Assembly (NCBI RefSeq): GCF_022511585.1 | Contig: NZ_JAKWBN010000001.1 | Span: 854,269 to 918,268, forward strand | Length of the DNA: 64,000 bases | DNA from: Shimazuella soli | GTDB taxonomy: Bacteria; Bacillota; Bacilli; Thermoactinomycetales; Thermoactinomycetaceae | Direction: 5' to 3' | Shown here: in pieces, positions 8,752 through 17,398 of the stretch | Layout of the letters: each line of letters opens with the position of its first letter | How positions within the stretch are numbered: the first letter of the stretch is position 1 | The notes under the pieces: generated by a model | Seen by the model: only the letters and a program-made list of their open reading frames with translations | Told to the model about the DNA's origin: nothing | The model's database searches: none | Translations under genes and position numbers: made by a program

Positions 8752-9912
8752 ATGTGGAAAAGATTTAGCATTCTTTTTTCTGTTTTTTGTTTGGGTTTGA
8801 CAAGTATCCCTATGATTGCTTTTGCAGGTCCAGACAACTCATCTGATCTAGCACCAAATGCTCGATCAGCCGTACTTTTGGATGCAGACACAGGTACTAT
8901 CATCTTTGAGAAAAATGGACACGATAAATTACCACCAGCAAGTATTACCAAAGTAATGACCATGTTAATGATCATGGAAGCCATTGAACGAGGACAATTG
9001 AAGTGGACGGATCAAGTCAGTGTAAGCGAAAATGCAGCTTCTAAAGGTGGTTCCCAAATATTTTTAGAGCCCGGAGAACAAATGAGTGTACGTGATATGC
9101 TGAAGGGGATTGCAGTAGGTTCTGCGAATGATGCTTCTGCGGCCATGGCAGAAAAACTAGGTGGAACAGAACAACGTTTTGCCCAAATGATGAATGCTCG
9201 GGCGAAGGAATTAGGAATGAATGATACAAAATTCCAAAACTCTAATGGACTGCCAGTAGCAGATCATTATTCTTCTGCACACGATATTGCACTTATGTCC
9301 CGTGAGTTACTGAAACATCCGGAAATTACAAAGTTTACAGGTCTGTATCAAGATTATTTACGTCAAGGTAGTAAAAAACCATTTTGGTTAGTAAACACAA
9401 ATAAATTGGTTCGCTTTTATCCTGGTCTCGATGGTCTTAAAACGGGTTTTACCAGTGAAGCACGTTTTTGTCTTACCGCTACTGCAAAACGAGAAAATTT
9501 CCGGGTTATAGCTGTTGTCATGGGGGAACCCGATTCGAAAATAAGAAATGCAGAAATATCTCAAATGCTTGACTATGCATTTGCCCAGTTTACCAATCAG
9601 GTATTTTACAAAAAAGGCCAAGTTATTGCTAAACTTCGGGTAGAAAAAGGAGATCCGGAGTATATTTCCATTCGTGCTCGTCATCCAATTAGTATGATGC
9701 TAAAAAGAGGAGAAAATCCAAACGGTATACGCAAAGTTATTAAATGGCGTACATTACAAGTTCCCATCAAAAAGGGCCAAGTTTTAGGAACGATGGAGTT
9801 TCATAAAGAGGGAAGAAAAGTTGCCTCACTTGAATTGATAAGTTCGAGTGATATTGGAAGAGCTAGTTTTTGGTCTTCCATAAAACGAGTGTTAGAGGAT
9901 ACATTATTTTAA
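8752..9912 (+). CDS. dacF: D-alanyl-D-alanine carboxypeptidase DacF
   Basis: A low-molecular-weight penicillin-binding protein (386 residues) that trims the terminal D-Ala of peptidoglycan stem peptides. A signal peptide ends near AFA (residue 25). The serine hydrolase motifs are intact: SITK (Ser64-Lys67), SAN (124-126) and KTG (229-231). A C-terminal PBP5-type beta domain follows. In Bacillus, dacF sits immediately upstream of the spoIIA operon and is expressed in the forespore, where it affects cortex cross-linking. The same order is seen here. Confidence 0.93.
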   Translation: MWKRFSILFSVFCLGLTSIPMIAFAGPDNSSDLAPNARSAVLLDADTGTIIFEKNGHDKLPPASITKVMTMLMIMEAIERGQLKWTDQVSVSENAASKGGSQIFLEPGEQMSVRDMLKGIAVGSANDASAAMAEKLGGTEQRFAQMMNARAKELGMNDTKFQNSNGLPVADHYSSAHDIALMSRELLKHPEITKFTGLYQDYLRQGSKKPFWLVNTNKLVRFYPGLDGLKTGFTSEARFCLTATAKRENFRVIAVVMGEPDSKIRNAEISQMLDYAFAQFTNQVFYKKGQVIAKLRVEKGDPEYISIRARHPISMMLKRGENPNGIRKVIKWRTLQVPIKKGQVLGTMEFHKEGRKVASLELISSSDIGRASFWSSIKRVLEDTLF

Positions 9913-9939
9913 ATAGAAAAGCTGGAAGTATTTTAAAGT

Positions 9940-9982
9940 GTACCCTATAAAGTAGACCGTAAAAGTCCACTATATAGGGTAC
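9940..9982. repeat. Near-perfect inverted repeat upstream of spoIIA
   Basis: The 18-nt arms 9940-9957 and 9965-9982 match at 16 positions, with a 7-nt loop. It lies between dacF and the spoIIA promoter. No T-run follows, so it is an atypical terminator or some other structural element. Confidence 0.7.
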
Positions 9983-9990
9983 TTATGTTA

Positions 9991-10018
9991 GCAGGAAATA
10001 TAAGGGAATAAAGAGAAT
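9991..10018 (+). promoter_or_regulatory. Sigma-H promoter of the spoIIA operon
   Basis: GCAGGAAAT at 9991-9999 fits the sigma-H -35 consensus RnAGGAwWW at every position. AGAGAAT at 10012-10018 fits the -10 consensus RnnGAAT. The spacer is 12 bp, within the known range. Sigma-H control of spoIIA is established in B. subtilis. Confidence 0.85.
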
Positions 10019-10044
10019 GTATTCGTTAAAGGATGGAGAGGAGC

Positions 10045-10407
10045 GTGCTAGGTTTGTCGTTATCTGTAAATATAACTTCCAACCATCAGGTGCTTATTGT
10101 TCGGCTGAATGGAGATTTGGATCATCATACTGCGTCAGATGTACGAAGAAAAATAGAAGCAGAGTTGGTGAAGGATACCCATACTCATCTCATTTTGAAT
10201 CTTGGGAACCTTCAATTTATGGATAGTTCAGGTCTAGGTATGATTTTAGGAAGATACAAACAAATGACTAGCAAGGGTGGAAAAATGTATCTATGCTCAG
10301 TTCAACCATCTATTTTTAAATTGATGGAGATGTCAGGATTGTTTCAAATTTTGCCTACTTATCAAGATGAGCGTAGTGCTGTTTATGCTTGTGAGGTGGC
10401 CTCATGA
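10045..10407 (+). CDS. spoIIAA: Anti-sigma F factor antagonist SpoIIAA
   Basis: A STAS-domain protein of about 120 residues. Its dephosphorylated form binds SpoIIAB and frees sigma F in the forespore. The phosphorylated serine lies in the family motif [16 protein letters not shown]. Another diagnostic segment is [10 protein letters not shown]. Start choice is uncertain. ATG 10033 leaves little leader after the sigma-H promoter. GTG 10045 or TTG 10054 lie just after GGAGAGGAG (10035-10043) and give an N-terminus like that of B. subtilis SpoIIAA. The stop overlaps the spoIIAB start (ATGA). Confidence 0.93.
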   Translation: MLGLSLSVNITSNHQVLIVRLNGDLDHHTASDVRRKIEAELVKDTHTHLILNLGNLQFMDSSGLGMILGRYKQMTSKGGKMYLCSVQPSIFKLMEMSGLFQILPTYQDERSAVYACEVAS

Positions 10408-10859
10408 GTAATATTTATCGAAATGTGATGGAACTTACCTTTTCTAGTCTTTCGGAGAATGAGGCTTTTGCCAGAATTGCTGTTGCAGCTTTTGTATCCC
10501 AATTAGACCCGAGTTTAGATGAGCTGAATGATATTAAAACGGTAGTTTCCGAAGCAGTAACAAACGCAATCATTCATGGATATGAAGAACATCCAGAAGA
10601 ACAGGTATATATTCGTGCTGAAATTCAAGGTACGAAAATTTCGATTCAAATCACTGATAAAGGGGTTGGAATTGATGATATAGGGCAGGCCCGTCAGCCG
10701 CTCTTTACTTCAAAACCGGAACTTGAAAGATCTGGTATGGGGTTCACTATCATGGAGAATTTTATGGATGAGGTGACGATTCGTTCAAACCCAGGTCAAG
10801 GAACAACAGTTTATCTTGTGAAGCAATTGAAAAATCATCCTCAAACGATGGCGAATTGA
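10404..10859 (+). CDS. spoIIAB: Anti-sigma F factor / serine kinase SpoIIAB
   Basis: A GHKL-fold protein of 151 residues that binds and inhibits sigma F and phosphorylates SpoIIAA. ATP-binding boxes are present: N box [11 protein letters not shown] (about residues 48-58), G1 box DKGVGI and G2 box GMGFTIM. It overlaps spoIIAA by four bases and precedes sigF by 10 bp, giving the standard three-gene switch for compartment-specific gene expression. Confidence 0.95.
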   Translation: MSNIYRNVMELTFSSLSENEAFARIAVAAFVSQLDPSLDELNDIKTVVSEAVTNAIIHGYEEHPEEQVYIRAEIQGTKISIQITDKGVGIDDIGQARQPLFTSKPELERSGMGFTIMENFMDEVTIRSNPGQGTTVYLVKQLKNHPQTMAN

Positions 10860-10869
10860 GGGATGGTAA

Positions 10870-11622
10870 ATGGAAGCTGATGTAAGGAATACAAGGCACC
10901 GGTACTTACCAGACAAAGAGGTAAAACAGCTGATTCAAGAAAGCCAGCGTGGAGACAATTCTGCTAGAGATCATTTAATAAAACATAACATTCGATTGGT
11001 TTGGTCTGTTGTGCAACGATTTTTAGGGCGAGGCTATGATGCAGAGGATTTGTTTCAAATCGGGTCTATTGGATTACTCAAAGCAATTGATAAATTTGAT
11101 CTATCCTATGATGTCAAATTTTCTACCTATGCAGTACCAATGATCATTGGAGAAATCCAACGTTTTTTACGAGATGACGGAATGGTAAAGGTGAGTAGAT
11201 CCCTAAAAGAGATAGCTACCAAAGTTCGAAAAAAGAAAGACGAGCTCAGCAAAAAATTAAATAGAATCCCTACACTAAAAGAAGTTGCAGATGAATTAGA
11301 GCTATCACCAGAAGAGATCGTATTTGCCCAAGAAGCGAATAGAGCGCCTACTTCTATACATGAGACGGTATATGAAAATGATGGTGATCCGATAACGCTC
11401 ATGGATCAGATTGCAGATGAATCTGATATAACTTGGTTTGATAAATTAGCTTTAAAGGAAGCGATCGAGCATTTAACAGAGCGAGAAAAATTGATTGTGT
11501 ATCTACGCTATTACAAAGATCAGACTCAATCAGATGTGGCAAAAAGGTTAGGGATATCTCAAGTTCAAGTTTCCAGGTTGGAGAAGAAAATCATATCGCA
11601 AATGAAATCACATCTTTTATAG
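10870..11622 (+). CDS. sigF: RNA polymerase sigma F factor
   Basis: A 250-residue group 3 sigma factor of the sporulation/general stress class. Region 2 (RDHLIKHNIRLVWSVVQRF...AEDLFQIGSIGLLKAIDKFD), region 3 and region 4 (LTEREKLIVYLRYYKDQTQSDVAKRLGISQVQVSRLEKK) are intact. It is the first forespore-specific sigma factor. Last gene of the spoIIA operon, ended by a terminator. Confidence 0.95.
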   Translation: MEADVRNTRHRYLPDKEVKQLIQESQRGDNSARDHLIKHNIRLVWSVVQRFLGRGYDAEDLFQIGSIGLLKAIDKFDLSYDVKFSTYAVPMIIGEIQRFLRDDGMVKVSRSLKEIATKVRKKKDELSKKLNRIPTLKEVADELELSPEEIVFAQEANRAPTSIHETVYENDGDPITLMDQIADESDITWFDKLALKEAIEHLTEREKLIVYLRYYKDQTQSDVAKRLGISQVQVSRLEKKIISQMKSHLL

Positions 11623-11624
11623 AA

Positions 11625-11654
11625 AAAGAAGACCGCATGATGGTCTTCTTTTTT
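11625..11654 (+). terminator. Intrinsic terminator of the spoIIA operon
   Basis: The stem GAAGACC/GGTCTTC is followed by a T-run. Confidence 0.85.
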
Positions 11655-11720
11655 CGTAAAAGGGGATAAAGCCATGATCTATCTAATAAGATGATACAAA
11701 TAAGAAGAGGGGGGAAATAG

Positions 11721-12560
11721 ATGGATAAGTGTTATATTTCTCCGTGGGAAGAGCATCAATTTTGGTTAAAAATATTAGATGATCATGCTCATTTCGTTAG
11801 AGATTATTTATCTCCAGCAGAAAAAGAGTTCGTAAGGACTGCCAATCAGTACATTGAGCAATTTAGATATTTGAGAAGAAGGTTAAAACAAATTGATCCT
11901 TATTTGGATGTTTCTTCACCGGAATTGATTCATTTTGCCAGAGAAGTTCACCCTGTAGCATATGGATATTTTGCTTTAGAGTCTAACTTAGAATATTTAA
12001 GACTAAGAAATAAAGTAAATCTCAACCTGACACCTTCTTTTTTAACGGGAACTCTTTTAGAAAATCAAGAGTATCTACGAATTTTAGGTTATTTTTCTTG
12101 CGGGAAAGAGGCTCCGCCTTTGTCTCTTGTTCAACTGCTTGATTTATGGTTAGAAGATCAAGCGGGACATGCTGAGCTACTCGCGAATGGATTAGATCCA
12201 TTGGAAGGGGAGATCATTGCCAAATCACAAGTGTTATCCAGACAATTTATATCCTTTTTATTTCACAATCGAAAAATAGCACAAATGGAACATTTTACAC
12301 ATGAAGACGTACCCCAACAGAAGAAATTTGTCCATCAAATAATCGTAGCTGTAAATGAGTTCAACCAATTGGTCATTCGTGTTTTGCATGAATATAAGGA
12401 TAATCAATTGTTAAGTAGATTGACTTACCGATTTCTCGAGCATCATCTTCCTGAGACATGTTATTTTTTAAAGAAATTATCTTGTTATGTTCCAAATCAA
12501 GCAGATATACCAGATTGTATGCTTATCCCACCCTACTTCAATGACTCACTCCGGTATTGA
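11721..12560 (+). CDS. DUF2935 family protein
   Basis: A helical, cytoplasmic protein of 279 residues. It has two repeats of a bundle beginning with a pattern such as WEEHQFWLKILDDHAHFV (N-terminal half) and, less clearly, a second half with EDQAGHAELLANGLDPLE. His and Glu residues regularly placed on these helices suggest a metal-binding four-helix bundle, as proposed for DUF2935. No enzymatic role is established. A ribosome binding site (GAGGGGGG at 11706-11713) precedes ATG 11721. The 3' end overlaps the 3' end of the convergent gerAC-like gene by 23 bp. Confidence 0.75.
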   Translation: MDKCYISPWEEHQFWLKILDDHAHFVRDYLSPAEKEFVRTANQYIEQFRYLRRRLKQIDPYLDVSSPELIHFAREVHPVAYGYFALESNLEYLRLRNKVNLNLTPSFLTGTLLENQEYLRILGYFSCGKEAPPLSLVQLLDLWLEDQAGHAELLANGLDPLEGEIIAKSQVLSRQFISFLFHNRKIAQMEHFTHEDVPQQKKFVHQIIVAVNEFNQLVIRVLHEYKDNQLLSRLTYRFLEHHLPETCYFLKKLSCYVPNQADIPDCMLIPPYFNDSLRY

Positions 12561-13656
12561 TTAAGATTAACTTTGTCCGGATATTTATTTTTGCTTTAGC
12601 ATACTGATCGAACCATTCACCTTTGATTTTTTTCCATTGATCATACTTGAATGCCCTTGCATAAACCCCAAAGCCAATAGGGTCAATCTTTTTTTGTTGG
12701 ATTTTTCGTATTAGGTTGTTGTATTCTTTATCCAACTGTTCCTCGATGATTTTGTTCTGAAGGTCAGCATGTTTTTCTGCATCTAAAAAGAACATTCTTT
12801 CTACTAAATCAGCATATAAAGTTAACTGAACATCAAATTGATAATGCCCATTTACAATTCTTGTATCTACTTTTCGTTTGATTTTTTTAATTTGTATACT
12901 AATACGTTTAAGTTCTTTTTTTGCATGAATTTTATCAGAAGTGATATTCATACTCAAAGGAATTTTATCTGTAAAGAATGCTTGTATACTTAATGCTAAA
13001 GGGCTTTCTGATAAATTTAATGTTGTGACATAAAAGCCTTTATGTGAGAGTAGTGCCATACCTGTGATCTTGGGCTCATTATGGATAACTTTCATCGCTG
13101 GTACCATGGGAGTGAATCTAGTATCTAATTGTTGGGCAACGTACTGCTGTAAATTTGGATTGGTAATGATACCACTATAAAATGAGGTATCTATCATATT
13201 TCTTATTACAGCACTTAAACGACCTTTATCACTCATATTCGCGTTAAAAATATCCTCTACAGGTCCATCTATAAAAATAACCCTGCTATTTAGATCATCC
13301 TTGGGATCACGCAATATAACATCAAGGTATGGTAAAACAGCTCTATTCTGTAAGAGTTTTTTTCCAATTAGGATAGTTTGAATTTTCCCCTTTACTATGC
13401 TTCCTGGGCTTAATGAATCAAATCGGTATCTGGCTTCTCGTAAGCTTTTTGCTGTTACCTTGATATGATGATCTTTCTTTTTCGCATCTGTATTGAAGAC
13501 AGGAGTATCAGCAAAAAAGACCAGTTCATTTTTCTCATTTAAGTCAATACCAAGTAATAAAATAATGTCTGATTTCTCCAAATACATCTGGTCTCCGCAG
13601 CCACTCATAAGCAAACACAAACTCAAAAATATAAAGGAAATCCACCTAATTTTCAT
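12538..13656 (-). CDS. Germinant receptor C subunit (Ger(x)C family lipoprotein)
   Basis: A 372-residue lipoprotein: signal peptide with lipobox LMSGC (Cys at about residue 20), then the three-domain GerAC-type ectodomain. It is the outer lipoprotein of a spore germinant receptor in the inner spore membrane. Its start overlaps the end of the B-subunit gene, completing an A-B-C operon. The germinant sensed cannot be predicted. Confidence 0.9.
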   Translation of the reverse strand: MKIRWISFIFLSLCLLMSGCGDQMYLEKSDIILLLGIDLNEKNELVFFADTPVFNTDAKKKDHHIKVTAKSLREARYRFDSLSPGSIVKGKIQTILIGKKLLQNRAVLPYLDVILRDPKDDLNSRVIFIDGPVEDIFNANMSDKGRLSAVIRNMIDTSFYSGIITNPNLQQYVAQQLDTRFTPMVPAMKVIHNEPKITGMALLSHKGFYVTTLNLSESPLALSIQAFFTDKIPLSMNITSDKIHAKKELKRISIQIKKIKRKVDTRIVNGHYQFDVQLTLYADLVERMFFLDAEKHADLQNKIIEEQLDKEYNNLIRKIQQKKIDPIGFGVYARAFKYDQWKKIKGEWFDQYAKAKINIRTKLILINTGVSH

Positions 13657-14753
13657 CCTTTTACTTGCCCCTTTCGTAAAGCTAAAAATACTTTGCTATA
13701 TAACCAAAGTAAGACGGGGAATGCGAAGGCAAAAATAAGACCCAGATTAGCGAACCATTTTTTGAAATAGATGATAGGTTGAAATCCGATAATCGGAGAA
13801 TATAAGAGGATAATCCAAAGAAATAATATCCCGACAAGAGCGTATTTTTTTAGCGAAGATCGCTGAATTAGTTGAGAAGTTCCAGATAAAGCCATATAAA
13901 GATAGGGGATGATCGTCATAAATAAAATAATGATATAAGCAGAAATGAAGATAATTTCCAAGCGTTCTAAAAAAGGAAAACGAATTAATTTAATGAGATC
14001 CAATGTTGGCCAAATAGCATAGGACAGCTCGGCTTCACTTAAGCGTACATAACTTAAAATAGTGACGAGTAATAACACAATAGCTGTCATGGTATTCGCT
14101 ATGAACATGCCTTTATAGGCTTGTTTTTTATTTTTCAAATGAGGATACAAAAGATAGATGAGTTCAAAGCCCAAAAAGGAAAGTGCGGTTGTAGGAGTAG
14201 ACTTAAAAATGGGCATCCAACCGTCTTTCACTATAGGAAGTAAGTTAAACCACATCCCATAATGTGCAGTAATTAGGATGATGGGGTACATCCATATGGT
14301 GACAAGAAAAGTAAGCTCTGCATAACGACTGATCATTGGTAGACCGCGTACGGTTATTTGGAAGATCGGAACAATAAAAAGTATCCCGAGCAAGATAGGG
14401 CTGGTATTGGGTAGAACCCAAACTTTAATGAGATAAACGGTATACATAAACACATAACTTGCAGCATACAACGTATAGATTATCCAGCAAAAAAGAATGC
14501 CTTTTCCGAGCCATTTTCCAAAATACTTGGGAAGTAAATCATAAAGCGTTTCATCAGGGTGTTTTTCTAAGGTGTTAACAATAAAGAATCCGATAATGAG
14601 ACTGATGATCCACCCAAAGATGACCGCAATCCAGCCATCAATTCCACTAATCTGAAACAGATCGTGAGGAAGAGTTAAAACACCTATCCCAATCTGTGTT
14701 TTATAAATAATGAAGATATATTGACCAAAAGATAAAGGTGTTTTCTTTTGCAT
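13653..14753 (-). CDS. Germinant receptor B subunit (spore germination permease)
   Basis: A 366-residue integral membrane protein of the GerAB/amino-acid permease superfamily with about ten transmembrane helices. It opens with the family-typical segment SFGQYIFIIYKTQIGIGVLTLPHDL. In characterised receptors this subunit holds the germinant-binding pocket. It lies directly between the A and C subunit genes on the minus strand with almost no spacing. Confidence 0.92.
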   Translation of the reverse strand: MQKKTPLSFGQYIFIIYKTQIGIGVLTLPHDLFQISGIDGWIAVIFGWIISLIIGFFIVNTLEKHPDETLYDLLPKYFGKWLGKGILFCWIIYTLYAASYVFMYTVYLIKVWVLPNTSPILLGILFIVPIFQITVRGLPMISRYAELTFLVTIWMYPIILITAHYGMWFNLLPIVKDGWMPIFKSTPTTALSFLGFELIYLLYPHLKNKKQAYKGMFIANTMTAIVLLLVTILSYVRLSEAELSYAIWPTLDLIKLIRFPFLERLEIIFISAYIIILFMTIIPYLYMALSGTSQLIQRSSLKKYALVGILFLWIILLYSPIIGFQPIIYFKKWFANLGLIFAFAFPVLLWLYSKVFLALRKGQVKG

Positions 14754-14754
14754 G

Positions 14755-16257
14755 CTATTCTTTTTCCTCTCCTAAACGTCTGGATTGCTGCGGGTTAACA
14801 GAGAAAGGCCTTTTCTTCATCCAGTTTAGCGGAACGCGTACAAAAACATCTTTCCAATCGATTAAATGAATGGGTGCAATGGGACTGCCAAAAGGCACAC
14901 CAAGTGATTTGAGGGAAATGAGATGAGCGAATAGCACCATTAATCCTACTGATAATCCAACGATTCCAAATAGAGCAGATATGATCATGACAGGAAAACG
15001 AACCAATCGAATTGCACTGGACATGTCATAGTTTGGGATGATAAATCCGGCAATAGCAGTAACCGATACAACAATGACCATGATATTGCTTACAATCCCT
15101 GCTTGAACTGCAGCTTCTCCAACTACAATCCCTCCAACAACCCCTACCGTCTGTCCAATAGGATTAGGTAGACGTAATCCTGCTTCCCGAAGCATTTCAA
15201 TCGCAATTTCCATTAAAATTGCCTCTAATATGGGTGGAAATGGAACTCTAGACCGAGATTCCCCTACAGATAACATTAAATCCAAAGGAATCACTTCATA
15301 ATGGAAAGAAATAACAGCAATGTATAAGGAAGGAAGAATGATAGCTAAAAAAAATGCAGTCACTCGCAATAAGCGTAAAAATGTTGCAACAATCCATCTT
15401 GAACTATAATCATCTTGGCTTTGGAAAAATGCAGCCAGTGTCATCGGAGCAACGATCGCATTAGGGGAGTGGTCCATTAAAATTGCTACTCGTCCTTGTA
15501 AGAGATTGGAAGCAATATTATCTGGTCTCTCTGAAATCAAAAATTGAGGAAAGACGGTAAGTGGATCATCTTCAATCATTTCCTCTAATTCTCCCAAATC
15601 TAAAACTGCATCTTTTTTTATATTTTGAATACGATTTGTTACCTCTTGTACATAATCTGGATTAACTACATCTTCTATATATAGGATATATACTTTAGTA
15701 GGAGCGCGTTTTCCCACGGAATGTTCTTTCACCACTAAGTTATCATCTGTTACGTATCTCCGTATTAATGCAAGATTTATTTCAAGCGTTTCTACAAATC
15801 CCTGGTGTCCGCCTTTTAGAGACGATTCTATTTGCGGTTCTGCAATAGCACGTTGTGGCCATCCTTGTGTACAAAAAGCAAGTGCATGGGAAACGTTATC
15901 GATAAAGAGGATTGATTCACCTCGAAACATAGCTTTTTCAATATCAACCCAAGAATTCAACTTTTGCACACTTCCTATTGGAAGTGGTATTTCAGGCTGG
16001 AATATTTCACTGATGCTGTCCAGATGAAACATTAAGGGTCGTAATAGATCTTCATTTATGGAGGCTTTATCATTGAGACAACTAAAAAATACCAATGCAA
16101 CATTTTCTTCCCCTTTTGTTTGGAAAGAACGAATAATCAAATCAGGGCTATGGGAGAATCTATTGGATATGTATTCTATATTCACCATGATGTCACTGGA
16201 GACAGGATTGCTATTTTGATTGTTGTCTTGTGTGTTACTTGGATTTGTTTCCATCAT
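14755..16257 (-). CDS. Germinant receptor A subunit (GerA family)
   Basis: A 500-residue protein. A large hydrophilic N-terminal half (about residues 1-290, with motifs such as EGESILFIDN-like and DPLTVFPQFLISERPDNIASNLLQGRVAIL) is followed by four to five membrane helices and the conserved PNPIGQTVGVVGGIVVGEAAVQAG. This is the GerAA/GerKA/SpoVAF family. Being first in an A-B-C operon marks it as a receptor subunit rather than SpoVAF. The start ATG 16257 follows a TGAGG ribosome binding site and a sigma-G-like promoter. The operon lies between sigF and spoVAE, where other Bacilli carry spoVAA-AD. Confidence 0.92.
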   Translation of the reverse strand: MMETNPSNTQDNNQNSNPVSSDIMVNIEYISNRFSHSPDLIIRSFQTKGEENVALVFFSCLNDKASINEDLLRPLMFHLDSISEIFQPEIPLPIGSVQKLNSWVDIEKAMFRGESILFIDNVSHALAFCTQGWPQRAIAEPQIESSLKGGHQGFVETLEINLALIRRYVTDDNLVVKEHSVGKRAPTKVYILYIEDVVNPDYVQEVTNRIQNIKKDAVLDLGELEEMIEDDPLTVFPQFLISERPDNIASNLLQGRVAILMDHSPNAIVAPMTLAAFFQSQDDYSSRWIVATFLRLLRVTAFFLAIILPSLYIAVISFHYEVIPLDLMLSVGESRSRVPFPPILEAILMEIAIEMLREAGLRLPNPIGQTVGVVGGIVVGEAAVQAGIVSNIMVIVVSVTAIAGFIIPNYDMSSAIRLVRFPVMIISALFGIVGLSVGLMVLFAHLISLKSLGVPFGSPIAPIHLIDWKDVFVRVPLNWMKKRPFSVNPQQSRRLGEEKE

Positions 16258-16292
16258 TAAAACCTCATTTAAACTTCAGAATGAATTAAAGA

Positions 16293-16321
16293 TAGTATTA
16301 GGAAGTTGTAGCTATTTATAC
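16293..16321 (-). promoter_or_regulatory. Sigma-G-like promoter of the gerA-type operon
   Basis: On the minus strand GTATA (16317-16321), a 17-bp spacer and AATACTA (16293-16299) fit the sigma-G consensus (GHATR ... CATnnTA) with one mismatch in the -10. Confidence 0.55.
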
Positions 16322-16334
16322 AAAATCTTCAATT

Positions 16335-16363
16335 GTATCTTGATTAAGCATTTGGACATACTA
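16335..16363 (+). promoter_or_regulatory. Sigma-G-like promoter of spoVAE
   Basis: GTATC at 16335-16339, a 17-bp spacer and CATACTA at 16357-16363. The -10 is a perfect CATnnTA. It is back to back with the promoter of the gerA-type operon. Confidence 0.6.
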
Positions 16364-16393
16364 CCTTTCATATATCACATGATGAGGTGGGGT

Positions 16394-16753
16394 TTGTCAT
16401 TGGGATCTTTTCTTAGTGCTTTTATTGTCGGAGGACTTATTTGTGTTATTGGACAATTAATGATGGATTTAACTCCACTTACCCCTGCACATGTTTTAAG
16501 TATTTTAGTAGTTGCAGGAGCAGTTCTCGATGGGGTAGGACTCTATGACCCATTAATTTCCTTTGCAGGTGCAGGGGCTACTGTTCCTATTGTTAACTTT
16601 GGCAATTCTTTGGTACATGGAGCATTACAAGCGGTAGAAGAAGAAGGTCTAATTGGAGTACTTTCGGGAATCTTTCAAATTACAAGCGCCGGAATCTCAG
16701 CAGCAATCATCTTTGGTCTTTTAACTGCGTTTATTTTTAAACCAAAAGGATAA
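16394..16753 (+). CDS. spoVAEB: Stage V sporulation protein AE (SpoVAEb)
   Basis: A small membrane protein (about 119 residues) of the SpoVA channel that moves Ca-dipicolinate through the inner spore membrane. Highly conserved segments are GGLICVIGQLMMDLTPLTPAHVLSILVVAGAVLDG and FAGAGATVPIVNFGNSLVHGA. The gene must start well downstream of the first in-frame start codon. GAGGTGGG at 16384-16391 points to TTG 16394 (or 16400). The stop is 3 bp before the SpoVAEa gene. spoVAC and spoVAD are not next to it and are presumably elsewhere. Confidence 0.88.
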   Translation: MSLGSFLSAFIVGGLICVIGQLMMDLTPLTPAHVLSILVVAGAVLDGVGLYDPLISFAGAGATVPIVNFGNSLVHGALQAVEEEGLIGVLSGIFQITSAGISAAIIFGLLTAFIFKPKG

Positions 16754-16756
16754 ATC

Positions 16757-17332
16757 ATGGCTAAGCGACAAGTGATACTAGTCACCGATGGAGATCAAAT
16801 AGCCAGAGATAGTTTGGAGCAGGCAGCTAGAAACATTGGCGGACGTTGTATCTCCTTATCTGCTGGAAATCCTTCACCGCTGTCTGGGGATGAACTGGTC
16901 TCTTTTATTCAGCAAACACCCTATGATCCAGTGCTTGTGATGTTCGATGACTGCGGATCGAGTAAGATTGGTGCCGGAGAGAGCAGCATGTATAGTGTTG
17001 CGACTCATCCAGATATAGAGGTGATTGGAGCGATTGTGGTCGCCTCTAATTGTATGAGAAGTCGAGGAACTCCTGTACATATGTCATTGGATTGTTACGG
17101 AAATGTAGTGAGTACAGGTGTGAATAAATTTGGTTACCATCAACAACAACGAACAGCAAGAATATATGGAGACACAGTAGAAATATTAAATCAGTTATTT
17201 ATTCCTGTCATAATTGGTATAGGTGACATCGGTAAGATGCACCATCGAGATACGATGGCCATTGGTTCCCCCATAACAACCAAAGCTATACAGCTCATCT
17301 TAAACATTCATTATCAAAATGAGTGGAAATAA
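16757..17332 (+). CDS. spoVAEA: Stage V sporulation protein AE, SpoVAEa type
   Basis: A soluble 191-residue protein with the N-terminus MAKRQVILVTDGDQIARDSLEQAARNIGGRCIS and the segment VMFDDCGSSKIGAGESSMYSVATHPDIEVIGAIVVASN, which identifies SpoVAEa. It accompanies SpoVAEb in spoVA operons. Its biochemical role is not established. lysA follows, as in B. subtilis, but spoVAF is absent from this position on the plus strand. Confidence 0.88.
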   Translation: MAKRQVILVTDGDQIARDSLEQAARNIGGRCISLSAGNPSPLSGDELVSFIQQTPYDPVLVMFDDCGSSKIGAGESSMYSVATHPDIEVIGAIVVASNCMRSRGTPVHMSLDCYGNVVSTGVNKFGYHQQQRTARIYGDTVEILNQLFIPVIIGIGDIGKMHHRDTMAIGSPITTKAIQLILNIHYQNEWK

Positions 17333-17398
17333 TGCTTTCATCCTCTAACAGACTAGCGTATAGTAGAGTATTATTGGCACAAAGGGGAATATGGAGAA

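Noticed and set aside
16220-16393. N-terminal extension of spoVAE
   Set aside because: Overlaps the gerA start and the two promoters, and has no similarity to SpoVA proteins.
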